DNA of 64,000 nt from Adiantum capillus-veneris. Its lineage: Eukaryota; Streptophyta; Polypodiopsida; Polypodiales; Pteridaceae. How positions within the stretch are numbered: the first letter of the stretch is position 1; every line of letters starts with the position of its first letter. Positions 22,564 to 33,988 of this stretch are shown piece after piece. A program made the position numbers and the translations under genes. The DNA lies in NCBI GenBank assembly GCA_014529385.2, contig CM043947.1, positions 132,331,891 to 132,395,890 on the forward strand. The letters are read 5' to 3'. The notes below the pieces were generated by a model, which was given only the letters and a program-made list of their open reading frames with translations, had not been told where the DNA came from and searched no databases.

Positions 22564-23661
22564 TCAATCCACAAAGGGGAGTAATCCCAAAGGTTTACGG
22601 AAAGCTTGAAGCTTCTCATGAGACAATGCCTTTGTGAAAAGATCTGCAAGGTTGTCTTGTGTTGGCACATAAGCCAAGCTGATCTCTCCTGCTGAGAGCC
22701 TCTCCCTGACATAGTGGTAATCCACCTCAATGTGCTTTGTGCGAGCATGAAAAACTGGGTTCCTCGCAACTACCAATGCGCTATGACTGTCAGTGTATGT
22801 AGTGTTGGCAGTGTTCTGTCCAACACCCAAATAAGCCATAAGGCGTCTGAGCCATACACACTCAACCGTAGCTGTGAAGACTGCCCTGTACTCAGCCTCA
22901 CAACTCAAAGTGGCCACAGTAGGTTTCTTCTTTCTCAACCATGATATACATGAACTGCCAAGCATGAAACAAAAACCACTTGTGGACACTCGCGTGTCAA
23001 AACAACCAGCCCAATCTGAGTCCAAAAAAGCATGTAAGTTTGGCGTCAATGATCCCCCCTTGGGATAAAACAAGCCAAGATGTAAAGTGCCACTAAGGTA
23101 GCGGAAAATCCTCTTGACAGCCTGCCAATGCTTAGACCCTGGGCTATGCATAAATCTGCTGACCTGTGAGACTGCAAACTGAATATCCGGCCTCGTGTTG
23201 CATACATAAATGAGGCAGCCAACAGCAGTTTGGTAAAGAGTGACATCAGCAGGATCACCAGCATCATGTAGACTCAACTTCAAACCCGTTTCCATGGGAG
23301 TGGCAATAGGTTTGCAATCCTCAAGTCCAAACTTACATAGCAATGTCTCTATGTAACTTTTCTGACACAAGGCAATACCACCATCACACTGCTTAAACTG
23401 TATACCCAAGTAATGATGCAACAGTCCCAAATCTTTCATCTTGAAAGTAGCATTCAAATCAACCTTAAATTCAGCAATATGTCTCTCATTTGGTCCAGTG
23501 ATCAACAAATCATCAACATAAAGAACCACAATGAGAAGTACATCACCCTCACGCTTTACATACAATGTGCTTTCTGTTGGACTGTTACGAAAGCCTTGTT
23601 TGACCAAATGAGTGTCAGCTTTCTCATACCAAGCACGAGGAGATTGATTCAACCCATACAA
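22564..23661 (-). pseudogene. copia-B reverse transcriptase palm and RNase H
   Basis: This is an open frame of about 365 codons in phase with the upstream RT piece, separated from it only by a TGA at 23679-23677. It starts at ALYGLNQSPRAWYEK and contains the copia catalytic box LYVDDLLITG with both aspartates. RNase H motifs include DSDWAGCFDTRVSTSGF, SCEAEYRA and YTDSHSALVVARNP, ending HARTKHIEVDYHYVRE and DLFTKALSHEK. RT and RNase H copy element RNA into DNA in the cytoplasmic particle. The catalytic residues are kept; only the upstream stops disable it. Confidence 0.9.
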
Positions 23662-23676
23662 AGCCTTGTTACATTT

Positions 23677-24405
23677 TCACACTTTGTCCTCTTGTCCTTT
23701 TATGACAAAACCGCGAGGCTGCGTTACATAAACTTCCTCAAATATGTCACCATTCAAGAAAGCAGTAACAATGTCTGATTGATGTACATCCCAACCAAAA
23801 TGAGCTGCCAATGCACATAGAAAACGCACAGTAGTCATACGACAAGTGGGAGCAAAAGTCTCTTCATAATCTATGCCTTTTTGCTGTGCATAACCCTTTG
23901 CAACAAGTCGAGCCTTATGGCGATCGATCTCACCATCCGGCTTGCGTTTCAACTTGTAAATCCACTTCGTACCAATGGCATTTTTTCCAGGAGGAAAATC
24001 ACATAAAGTCCATGTGTCATTCTCTATAAGTGCATCATATTCTGATTGCATGGCAGCCATCCAATTTTTTGAATTCTGTGCTTCATCAAAAGACAGAGGC
24101 TCCTCAACATCATGTAAACTAGACACAGCCAAAGCATAACAATCTGATGCATAAGATGCATGGCAAGAGCCTGAACGAGTAAGACTAGACAAAGGTGCAT
24201 CCAATTTACTGTCATGCAAAGTGTGCACCAGCCATTTTGGCATACCTCTAGCCTGCTCATTTTCAGCCCTTTCGTCATCAAGTACATCATGTACATCTGC
24301 ATCAGTAATAGGCTGATCTAAAACATTTTCAGAAACCCCCATAGGATGTACATTTGCCTCATTGGAACTTACATTCGTATTTCCACCACTGAAAAGAGGC
24401 AACAA
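23677..24405 (-). pseudogene. copia-B RT N-terminal region
   Basis: In frame with the integrase piece upstream and the RT palm downstream. It holds the acidic linker (DDERAENEQARGMPKWLVHT) and the RT fingers: WIYKLKRKPDGEIDRHKARL, VAKGYAQQKGIDYEETFAP and HQSDIVTAFLNGDIFEEVYV, with the first catalytic Asp in the SDI.TAFLNG box. It stops at TGA 23679-23677, where copia-A has TGC. The upstream boundary is TAG 24423-24421, where copia-A has CAT. Confidence 0.9.
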
Positions 24406-24420
24406 AGTGTCGTAAATGTC

Positions 24421-25731
24421 CTATGAGCTTACATTACCGTCTCTAGTACATGACATCAAAGGCTGAACAGAATCTTCCACAAACACTACATCCCGTGAAA
24501 CCAGAATACGTTTTGTTTGCGGATGATACAACCTGTAACCTTTGCTTTTAGCACTATAACCAACAAAAATACATTTGACAGCCTTATCATCCAATTTTCT
24601 GCATTGCACTTGTGGCACCAAAGCATATGCCAAACAGCCAAAAACAGGCATGTGCTCAATAGAAGGTTTTCTATCATGCCATGCTTCATATGGAGTAATA
24701 GACTGCAAATCTTTCGTAGGACACCTGTTAAGTACATAAGTGGCACACATAATGGCCTCAAGCCAAAAAGAATGCGGCAAAGCTTGACTTTTGACCATAC
24801 ATCGTGCCATTTCCGTCAGTGACCTGTTTTTCCTCTCAGCAACACCATTTTGCTGAGGTGTATAAGGCACTGTACATTGGTGTTTTATCCCACGACTAGC
24901 CAGAAATGCATTAAATTCATGAGACATATACTCCCCCCCTCGATCGGAACGGAGGGTGCCCATAGTACATTTCGAGACATTTTCAGCCATAGCCAAAAAT
25001 TGTTTGAAGCACATAAAAACTTCAGACTTTTCTTTAAGAGGAAATACCCATGCATGCCTGGAGTAATCATCAATGAAAGTCACAAAGTACAGGTAATTGC
25101 CCAAGGACGGAGTTTGCATGGGCCCACAAACATCACTATGCACAAGCTGCAACCTGCATGTGGCCCGAACTGAACCATCCTTTGGAAACTTAGAACGCTG
25201 CATCTTATTAAAAATACAGCCTTCACAAACATGTTTGCCAGGTTCTTCAAGAGGTGGCAAAGAAGCAACCATATCAGATTTCTGCAAACACAGCAAACTA
25301 GCAAAATTCAGATGACCAAAACATGCATGCCAAAGTTTTGCATCTGAAATAGCCCTTGAATCTGCAACAACATTTGCAAAATTTTGTCCACACTTGTCAT
25401 ACAAAGTGAGCTTATATAGCCCACGGCACAAAAGCCCAGATGCAACAATTTCATCACCAATACTGAGATCATGAACTGTACATCTATCATCCAAAAATTT
25501 GACTACAAGTCCAAGTCTAGCAAGTGCGGATACAGACAAGAGATTCTTCTTGATCCCAGGTACATAAAGTGCATCAACAAGTGTGAAGGAACTGCCATTA
25601 GCAGCAGTGAGCACAATCTTTCCAACTCCCTGAACTGGATAAGAGGCATTGTTGGCACAAGTGACTGAATTCCCATGAGGGACAGACTCGAGAGAGGTAA
25701 ACAATTCACGATGCATCAACATCAGCAACAC
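24421..25731 (-). pseudogene. copia-B integrase
   Basis: About 436 codons. After a protease tail (VGKIVLTAANGSSFTLVDAL, LYVPGIKKNLLSVSAL) comes the GAG-pre-integrase zinc region with LWHACFGHLNF and CEGCIFNK (HHCC). The core follows with HSDVCGPM, FIDDYSRHAW, SDRGGEYMSHEFNAF and PQQNGVAERKNRSL, giving the D-D-E triad, and the C-terminal KCIFVGYSAKSKGYRLY box. The frame begins downstream of the expected protease motif, so an active D-[ST]-G-A site is absent. Integrase inserts the cDNA into host DNA. Confidence 0.9.
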
Positions 25732-26728
25732 AGTCTCCTTTCACAGAAGACTCAACAATGGTTGCATTTGTAGTGGAACCAGCATTTGCAGTGGAACCAC
25801 CCTCTTTCTTCTTAGCCTCTTTGTTCTTCAACTTAGGACATGACTTGATCACGTGATCATTGGCTTTACAATAATGGCAATGCATCTTATTTTTGCACTT
25901 ATCACCAAAATTGCCAGATGAAGTGTTGCCAGCAGAAGCATTAGGAACAGAATTTTTGCCACTCGTAGCAGAACCATAAGAAGTGGCTGCATTACTGTTA
26001 CCACCCTTTCTTTGAGAAGCAATAAAAGCCTGTTCAACTGCACGCTGCCTAGTCTTGTTTTTTCTGGAAAGTGACTCTTGCAACAACAATGTGCATAATG
26101 CATCAAACTTGACAACTTCAGGATTTCCTTGGGTCATAAGTCTCCAAGTACTAGCAAAAGTCTGGTAGGAATCTGGTAAGGCATCAAGAACAGTCTGCAC
26201 AAGGGAACAGTCTGAAATGACTTCACCTGCAGAAATAAGCTGCTCATTGATATCCTTGACACTAGCAAGGACAGTGTCCATATCATCTTCCTCATGCATA
26301 ATCTTCGACTCCAACTCTTTACGCAACAAAGCAATTTTAGTCTCATTGCGGCTTGCATAAAGACCTGCTAAAATATCCCAAGCCTGTTTTGCTGATTTTG
26401 TTGAACGGATGTGAGGAACAATGGTGCGCTTCACAGACAACGCAATCAATGCATGAGCCTGCGCATCCTTAACATCCCAACGAGCTTGTTCTGCCGTAGG
26501 TAAAACAACTCTAATAGCCGCAATCCTTGCAGCAAGACCTGCAACATCCTCAACATCGCCTACATCCTCAGAACCAGGACGTACATCAATGCCTTGCACA
26601 ATGTTCCAGACACCCTTTGACACAAGAAGATGTTGCATCATATAAGCCCACATAGGGTAGTTGTCCCCATCCAACCTATCCTCAGCAGCAAACATCTTGA
26701 ACACATCTGTGTTGTTGTTGTCAGCCAT
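25706..26728 (-). CDS. copia-B Gag
   Basis: An intact 340-residue frame starts at ATG 26728, about 330 bp inside the 5' LTR. The N-terminus has FKMFAAEDRLDGDNYPMWAY and WNIVQG, typical of copia Gag. The central 'AKQAWDILAGLY' and 'LPDSYQTFAS' belong to the UBN2-type domain. A Cys-His box CHYCKANDHVIKSC (C-x2-C-x4-H-x4-C) at about residue 284 binds RNA. The end reads CVADVDAS then stop, where a copia protease would normally read D-S-G-A-S. The following frame restarts at HRELFTSL in a different phase, so a short deletion at the protease active site explains both the stop and the frame change. Confidence 0.9.
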   Translation of the reverse strand: MADNNNTDVFKMFAAEDRLDGDNYPMWAYMMQHLLVSKGVWNIVQGIDVRPGSEDVGDVEDVAGLAARIAAIRVVLPTAEQARWDVKDAQAHALIALSVKRTIVPHIRSTKSAKQAWDILAGLYASRNETKIALLRKELESKIMHEEDDMDTVLASVKDINEQLISAGEVISDCSLVQTVLDALPDSYQTFASTWRLMTQGNPEVVKFDALCTLLLQESLSRKNKTRQRAVEQAFIASQRKGGNSNAATSYGSATSGKNSVPNASAGNTSSGNFGDKCKNKMHCHYCKANDHVIKSCPKLKNKEAKKKEGGSTANAGSTTNATIVESSVKGDCVADVDAS

Positions 26729-27043
26729 GGTAAATGCTGCACTTGATGTGAAAACTGCCCAAAAATAGGAGAAACGGAGCGGGAAAAACCTGTGCTATAT
26801 AGCACAAACCGTAGAAGACTATAAGGCACTTGTTATGCAGAAAACGGCACTGATAGAAATTTTGCACAAAATGACGAAATAGCCTATAGTGGAAACGGAG
26901 GCTGAAATGAGCCCAAATCAAAAGTCTGAGCAGACCTAGCTCTTTGAGCTTTCCCAAAATTTTTGTCTACCTACGAACGCTCGCCAAAGCTCACTGAAAT
27001 CGGAGAAAGTGAGGAGGCGTGTGCTGGAGCAGCTGGCGACTAA

Positions 27044-27055
27044 GCCCTAATACCA
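27044..27055 (-). promoter_or_regulatory. copia-B tRNA-iMet primer-binding site
   Basis: The minus strand reads TGGTATTAGGGC two bases inside the 5' LTR, two mismatches from TGGTATCAGAGC. Confidence 0.8.
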
Positions 27056-27057
27056 AT

Positions 27058-27284
27058 TGTTGGAATTAGGGTTGCAGAGAAACACACACAGCTTGGAGAA
27101 GACGAAGGAAGCTCAAGGCACACAATAGAGAGTGTGTTACTTAGTGTGCTATGGAAAGATAGATAGCCCTAGAGTGATGGGCGTATATACAATGCACGGG
27201 GGAAAAAACCTCCTAAAGAGGGAAAAAATGTCCTGGCGGTCCTAGTGTGTTCACACACATCACTACCACATGTATATGGTAACA
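27058..27284 (-). repeat. copia-B 5' LTR
   Basis: Same ends as the 3' LTR, with seven substitutions between them over 227 bp. It should carry the element promoter, reading toward lower coordinates. Confidence 0.93.
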
Positions 27285-27471
27285 ATGGAAAAAGGGAAGA
27301 TGGTCATGGAGACCCAAGAACTACCTCCTAAACTTAACGTTTTTGGAGCTTTTTACATTCATGACAAGAGAGTGGCAAAGTGGATACATTCAAGAAAATA
27401 TTGGGATTTACAAGCACGGAGATGAGAGAGTCATCTCTTACTATCATTGCATGGAACCCCATGTGAATGAA
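27285..27471 (+). pseudogene. Unidentified ORF upstream of gag in gypsy B, 3' part
   Basis: It resumes the frame broken by copia-B, with MEKGKMVMETQELPPK and FGAFYIHDKRVAKWIHSR, then a stop after about 50 codons. Continuity of frame across the insertion supports reading 22029-22261 and this piece as one gene. Confidence 0.5.
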
Positions 27472-27539
27472 TAAAGCTTAAACAAGGTCCTGTACTTGTT
27501 TTCTTATGAAAGAGCCAATCCATCTGGGGGATGTAGGAA

Positions 27540-29290
27540 GAGTGATAACACCAGAATTAATTGCACATGCTTTTGAAGAGAAGCAAAAGCCCACACATAC
27601 CCCTACTAAATCCACAAATCCCTTCTCAAAAGACTATGACACCACGTTGCATACCATTGGATAGCGACTGTCCAACGCTCAAAACCTGCAAGCCACACCG
27701 CTATCATTTCAAGCATGGCTTGAACAATATGCAACACTGGAATAGAACTCAAATAGAGGTGGATATCATGCCATACCAGAACTAGGAGCAGCAAACAGCA
27801 CCACCACCACTCCATCAAAAATATGAGGATGAGAGTAGAACAAGAATGCAAACCTGGTAGGAGCAAGAGTTCCACACCTGGACGAGAAAGAAGAGAAAGG
27901 GGTCAGAGAGAGAAACAACCACCTGCAAGACCGCCGGCCAGGAATTATGGACTAGGAGCACCCCTAGGGGAGGAACAATTACCATACCTAGGCCAGAAAG
28001 ATCTCATAGAGGAGGATTGGGAGATGCTATGCTTAGATTAGTAGATCACCATAGGATAAGACTATCATAGGTCCAAACGTGGTAAACAAGAAATATTCCA
28101 AAAACAAAGAATCGAGGGATCACGTGGCAGCATTTGTGCATGTCATTAGAGATGAGGAAGTCCTAGACTTTCCAACATAATTTGCAAGATTTGGACTAAC
28201 TCTTGAAGAGGATGTTCCCACCTTGTTTGATTCCATAGAAAATGTAGAGATTTTGAGTTGATTGAGGAGGTGTTTGGCAAATTTATTGAGGAATTCTCTA
28301 AAAGGGGGATAGCTCATAAGACTGTCTCACAAATCCATAAATTCAAGCAAAAAGAAGGGGAATCCGTAAAAAAGCAGCCTTATGACTGAAGAGATATGTA
28401 AAGTTTTGTTCGGTAGAAGAACTGCCAACCTAGTCAAGGTTAATGCTCAATTTTATCCAAGAAATGAGGAACGTAGATCTTTAGACATACCTACACATGA
28501 AAAAAGAGCCCTACATTGAATGAGTTCACGAAAGAAGCTCTCTACTTGGTCTATAAGGAAGAAAAATACAAGGAATTAGATGATGATTCCTCGTCACAAC
28601 ATAGTGGATCCAAGTCTGCCAAGTCAGTACAAAAATCCAAATCTTTGCTAAATCAAGAACAACTCATCAAAGAGGATTAATCCATTTGCTAAGCCGTAGG
28701 TTAATCAACCTAAGTGGTGTGTGTAGAGAAAAAATGGACAAATCATGCTACTGAAGAGTGCTATTACAACAAGGGATACATAAAAGAATGCCAATATGTC
28801 CCACAAGCCCAAGTAGTGCAAGCACAAGTTTCCCCAATGCCTAGAAACAAAACATGAATTCTTCTGAGACTAGTAGGAGTTGAAAGACCACAACCAGTCT
28901 TAGGAAAACAACCCCCACTACTAGGAATAAGACCTGTAGGAGTCAGATACGCACCGACTGTAGAATAACTTGAGGAGTAGGCACTTGTACCAATCCCAAC
29001 ATATTACAAGGAGCCTAGTGGATATATGACCAAAATAGGATACTATTCCCCTGAAGAACCAAAAGCAGCAGAATCATGGAGCATGACTGGATCGGTTGGA
29101 CCACCAACTGTTGTACATGTTGCAAGAGAAGGCATATATAATTTGGATGAATGCACATTGCTACTTATAGTGAATGGAGGATTAGCAAGATCAAGACCTG
29201 CTTATGAGCAGAGGGATCCTCAAAGAGCACCTCAATAACAGAAAAGACCTTGTTATAAGTGTGATGGTGACCACCTGATGAGAGACTGTC
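27540..29290 (+). pseudogene. Gypsy B gag remnant with zinc knuckle
   Basis: Broken frames in order: FEEKQKPTHTPTKS near 27570; an Arg/Glu-rich stretch near 27870-27920; the Gag-core signature HKFKQKEGESVKK near 28345; a low-complexity Pro/Gln region; and KRPCYKCDGDHLMRDCPHDE at 29242-29301. The knuckle spacing is C-x2-C-x3-H-x4-C, one residue shorter than canonical. At least eight stops interrupt the region. Gag would package element RNA. Confidence 0.65.
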
Positions 29291-29390
29291 CTCATGATGA
29301 AATCACTAGGGTGAAATAATATTGCTTGAGTGTGGGATCACTCATGATGAAATCATTAGGGTGAATTAATATTGCTCGAGTGTGGGATCA
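29291..29390 (+). repeat. 50-bp tandem duplication directly after the zinc knuckle
   Basis: Units 29291-29340 and 29341-29390 (ctcatgatgaaatcactagg ... gagtgtgggatca) differ at about three bases. Confidence 0.9.
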
Positions 29391-30555
29391 CTCATTTGAT
29401 CCCTAATTGCCCAAATAACCCTAACACGGGATCAAAAGTAATATTGAATACACTTGAGGCAATACCATCTAGTAGCGGGTCAAAAAACAAAAATGTGATA
29501 CCAATCCAGGTGATCAGAAGAGCACAAGCTCAGAAAGCGGCAAATGAGCCCTGTTTAGAAGAAACTAAAACCGATGCACCTACTTGAATGAAAAAGTCAG
29601 CAAAACTCGTGGAAAGCTAGGAAAGCTAGGGTGAAAGTTAGGAAGGAACGTGAATAGACTTTATTAGCCGAAGAATTGAAACAAACAAGAGAAAAACTAA
29701 GGAGACTCGAAGAAGAAACAAACAAGGAAAAGAGAACTCTGAGGTAGTACCAGAGCCAAGCATAGCTAAAAAACCTAAGAGTGCTAGTTCAGGAGGCTCC
29801 ATATTGGTAGAAAAGGTCAACGAACCATTAGACACCCTCCTTAAAGCCTATGATGCACGACTTAAAAACAATCAAACTTAAGAACAAAGGTGGATGATAT
29901 ATCGATACATGGAGCTAGAAAAGCAAAGGCTTGAAAGTTGTAAAAAATGATTCAAATAGCCCAAGACTTACTAGAACCTCCAGTTGGGAAACCTAAAGAT
30001 GTGATCTTTGTCCCACCAAGACCAATGATCCCACCAAAATAGGACTGAATAGAGCTAGATTCTAATCAAGAGCATCGACCGAAACTCAAAAATCCAACAT
30101 CAAAACCAAAGATAGCATTGCATACCATAAATGACTCTTCTGAGGATTCCACCTAGGTCTACCAGAGGAGTGTAGAGAGATAAATGGTCTTGACGAACTA
30201 TGGAAACAAGTCAGAGAGGTCCATGAAGCTAGTGAGCTAAGCAAACATGTAAACCAGACTAGTGATGGAAGAGGAGTGTTTCTTTCACCAATAGAGGAAT
30301 TTGAGGCAGGATCTCAAATAAATTTAGAGATACAATCATATTGGGGAGACCAAGGGTCTGAGTCTAGAGACAACCAACCCCATTCTCTAAAAACACTACC
30401 GTCCTATATGGGAGAACATGAGGCTAAATCAGATGTAGTTGTAGTCTCATCATAGAGACTCTCTTCCAAGAAATTCATCAACGCTAAAGGGATGATAAAC
30501 ATGTTGTCAACACCTGTGATATATGTTGGTTGAGCTATTACAAATATGACCTAAT
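29391..30555 (+). other. Gypsy B Gag C-terminal spacer, decayed
   Basis: Coding-like Lys/Glu-rich frames occur (for example around 29640-29860 and 30300-30470), but stops are frequent and no domain is recognised. It fills the space between the zinc knuckle and the protease. Confidence 0.45.
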
Positions 30556-31075
30556 ATGTGCATGATGATAGGAAGATGTCTAGAAAAGTTTGAAGTAAAG
30601 GACCCATTGAAACAAACTCAAGAGGGAATCTGGAAACTTGAAAAGCCTCACCTTAACACCAGGCTGATACCATTGAACAAAGTTGGAGAGTACTGTGAAG
30701 GAGAAGATAAAACAGACTCTTCCTGTGGAATTTCAAGTGTCACCACTATGGCAATTTTTGACAGTGGGGTTGGGGTAGCCATTTCTACAAAAGAAACATG
30801 GAAAAAATGGGGAAAGCCTGCCTTAAGGGCAACAAGAATGAAACTACAACACGTAGATAGATATATGGAGAATCTTCTAGGACTTTAAGAGAAAGTGGTT
30901 GTCACCTCTTGTGGAATTGAATATGAACATACATTTGCTATTGTTGATTTTGACAAGAAGAACAACTATAACATTATACTTGGAAGACCATTCATGAGAC
31001 AAAAAAAATGGTCCAAGATTGGGGGTATGACCATATTTACCTTAGGAACATGGAAAGCACAACTATGATAAATGT
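30556..31075 (+). pseudogene. Gypsy B aspartic protease
   Basis: The first frame (110 codons) has IPLNKVGEYCEGED and the retropepsin active site MAIFDSGVGVAIS with catalytic Asp, although the usual small residue after D-S-G is Val. After a stop at about 30887 the same protein continues as VVTSCGIEYEHTFAIVDF and NIILGRPFM, the second conserved retropepsin strand. It lies between gag and RT as in ordinary gypsy elements. Element D contains a close relative at 41340-41730 and element A a worn one near 18057. Confidence 0.7.
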
Positions 31076-32158
31076 GAAAGACCATAGTTACAAGGATGTA
31101 ACACAAACACATGTTGAGGAGTTTGATTCCGCTACATTAGCTTGATGTGAACTTCCAACATGGTTGGGTCAGTCCAAATTATGGATGCGTAGAGCTTCAG
31201 ATTGTGGAATATTAAATCACAAAGACTATATCCTAGAAGGGGCTTTAGAAGACAAAGACTACATCATAGAACCCTTTCCAGAGGAAGCACTAGAGCCTTA
31301 GGATGGGAACACATTCTAGAAACCTTGGATGTGTGATCCGTGGCGGACGGCCCCACAACAAAGTTCTATGACAAGGATGGCTATGACATGATATTGTATT
31401 ACATGGTCAATGTAGCTGAGGAAGTGGGTGAGAGTCAAGCCTTGAATGAACTCAAGATGAGAAAGCAAGAAGAAGAAGAAGGAGAGGAAGAGTTGTTTTA
31501 TGATTCTCCTAGAATTTCAAGTATGATAATGATGCGAATGATGAATGCGCTGATAACCCTAGTGATCAAGAAGAAACCGTAATGGATGTCAAATTTTATG
31601 ACTTTTAAATCAAAAACCTAGGTGGAAACAACACTATACAAAGAAAAGAGCCTTGAGCTTGGCCAGAGAAAATTCGATGTCGAGAGTAAAAGATAAAACA
31701 CGTTTCTTGATGCTTGTAAAGGCAGAAGATTGTATCAAAGACAAAATCTCAAGTCAATTCACAAAAACTCTGGACACAAAAACAAAAGAGGGTATTAGAA
31801 GCTTGAGGAAGAAATCTCAAAATACTAAAAAAAAAAAAAAACAAAAGAAATAAAAAGAACAAGGGATGGATGAGTTCGGGGACCCAAAATGGTGGACCAA
31901 GGTTGAGCGTAAAAAGAAATACCAAGAACTCAAGAGAACATTGAAGGAAGTATGGAAAACGGAGATAGAAAATGAGGATGAAGAGAGTACCAAAGAAGAA
32001 AATATGGATGTCCCTCCACACTAAAAATTCACTATCCAGGATAGCAAAATAGTAATGACTCAATCGATAATGGAGAAAAAAGGAAATGAATCATATGATG
32101 GCCCAAAAAATGCGAAGAACCTATAGATGATGCAAGACCAGTCTACACAGCAACAAAT
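31076..32158 (+). pseudogene. Gypsy B protease-to-RT spacer
   Basis: Frames YIIEPFPEEALEP (about 31260) and TKFYDKDGYDMILYY (about 31360) are followed by very charged, probably coiled sequence (KMRKQEEEEGEEELFYD, about 31456-31510) and a Lys-rich run with an A14 tract (31828-31841). Element A keeps the same order. This long acidic spacer may be part of the polyprotein. No enzymatic motif is seen. Confidence 0.5.
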
Positions 32159-33015
32159 TTGAGCACAGAAAAAGAGGAGCTAATCATCCAACTCCTCAAG
32201 GAGTATAGAGTTGTTTTTGCATGGTCATATAAAGACCTCAAGGGAGTGGATCTATCGATATGTCAACACACAATTCCCTTGAAGCTTGATGCCAAACCCT
32301 GCAGACAATGTCCCTATACCTATAATGACACATTTGCCAAACAAATTAAAGAAGAGATTGACAAGCTTCAGGAGGCAGAATTCATTTATGATATTGAACA
32401 CACTAATTGGGTGTCACGCATTGTGATTGTCCCGAAGAAAAATGGGAAATTACGTGTGTGTGTGTGTGTAAACCTCAAAAAAGTGTTAGGTGGAACAATA
32501 AGGGATAGCTATCCTTACCAATCATGGAACATGTGCTCAAATGAGTGGCTGACAAATAAGTCTACTCATTTTTAGATGGATTCTCACAATACAACCAATT
32601 GGCTATCGTGGTAGAAGACCAAAACAAAACGACATTCACCACAGAATGGGGAATATATGCTTTTGGTTTCACTAATGCACCTGCCACATTCCAAAGGCTA
32701 ATGACTCACACCTTCAAAGAATACTTGCAGATATTCTTAGAAATTTACATGGATGAACTTTACGTTCACTCTATCCTTAGGGCAGAACACATTGAGCATC
32801 TCAAAAAGGTATTCGAGAAGTGCACGATTTACAGAATCTGCCCAAATTCTGAAAACCGTGTCTTCATGGTAAGACATGGTAGAATCTTGGGACATATTTT
32901 CTCTGAGTATGTTATATCTCTAGATCTTGACAAGATCAAGGTGATTGTGGAAATTCCAAGGCCAACTAATGCCAAGCAGGTACAATCCTTCATGGGACAC
33001 TATGGATACTATTGA
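32159..33015 (+). pseudogene. Gypsy B reverse transcriptase
   Basis: The N-terminus has VVFAWSYKDLKGVDLSICQH and RQCPYTYNDTFAKQIKEEID, a typical gypsy RT lead-in. VIVPKKNGKLRVCV, then a stop at about 32573 and damaged palm A box (SHNTTNWLAIVVEDQNKTTF), FGFTNAPATFQRLM, and YMDELYVHS where Y/F-x-D-D is expected. The catalytic second Asp is Glu. ILGHIF, VQSFMGHYGYY close the thumb. Two frames are needed (32159-32575 and 32599-33015), offset by a small lesion. The enzyme is inactive. Confidence 0.85.
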
Positions 33016-33660
33016 TGGTTCATGTACAAGTATGTAGTCTTTGCACAACCTTGTATAGGTTGATAGTTATCTTTGATTGGAAAAATGAATGTGAGGAGTC
33101 ATTCACAAAACTTAAGGATGCACGTATATTAGCACATTACTCAAAGCATCAGATTGGGATAGAATATTCTATGTTCACATTGATGCCTCGCCATTTGCAA
33201 TAGGCTACATCTTGGCTCAACCAAGAGAAGGAACAATGGATTTCTTAGTCTGCTATGCTAGCCAACAGTTGAACAGTGCTACAAAAAAGAATTACACAAC
33301 CATGGAATGAGAAGGGTTAGGTATGCTATATGCCATAAAGAAATTTAGGCATTATCTTTTAAATAACAAATTTATCTTCTTCACAGACCACCAAGCTCTC
33401 TTGTATCTGGTAAACAAACCTTGCAATACAAGAATAATTATTTGATGGTTCATCATATTGCTTGAGTTTGATTTTTTGATAGTGGTGGTAAAGAAGGGAA
33501 AAACACACCTTAGAGCAGAACATCTCTCTAGGTTACCCAATGGAGAAGGAGTGGATGATGATATACCCGATGCTTATCTCTTTAATATCGAGATGATTCC
33601 TAAACGGTCTAAAGAAATAGTCACTTTTTTTGACCTATGTTGGAGAGTTTGATAAACTGA
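33016..33660 (+). pseudogene. Gypsy B RNase H and connection domain
   Basis: Broken frames show FDWKNECEESFTKLKD, then VHIDASPFAIGYILAQPREG with the first RNase H Asp (about 33175), YASQQLNSATKKNYTTME and FRHYLLNNKFIFFTDHQAL with the next Asp (about 33385), and HLRAEHLSRLPNGEG (about 33508). Stops separate the pieces. RNase H would remove RNA from the hybrid during reverse transcription. Confidence 0.75.
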
Positions 33661-33988
33661 ACAAACCCCTAAGCAAAAAACAATGAGGCAAGCTAAAAAC
33701 TTTTAGTTTATAGGTAGATGCTTGTACCATCTAGGTCTAGATGGAATATTGCGATTATGCACTAGTCAAAAAGAATATGAGTGCTACCTCATGGAAGCCC
33801 ATGTACATGACATATCCTTCCATTGTTCCTAAAAGAAGGCACACCAGTGCCTAAAGAAACTTGGAGTGTATTGACTAGATATGCATATGGATGTACATAG
33901 GTATGTTTTAAACTGTGCTACAAGCAAGAACAATCCATCGCTGGAATATTACACATTATTTCAAATAACAATTGTTCCTCAATGGAGT

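Larger units (their letters stand above)
22262..27284 (-). mobile_element. copia-B: nearly complete Ty1/copia element
   Basis: Full structure on the minus strand: 5' LTR 27284-27058, tRNA-iMet PBS, gag, integrase, RT/RNase H, polypurine tract, 3' LTR 22488-22262. LTRs are 227 bp each and differ at 7 positions by eye. The flanks read atggc and atgga, a 4-of-5 target duplication. The element interrupts an ORF of gypsy B. Defects are loss of the protease catalytic region, one frame change at the gag-pol border and two in-frame stops, so it is not autonomous as it stands. Confidence 0.93.
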
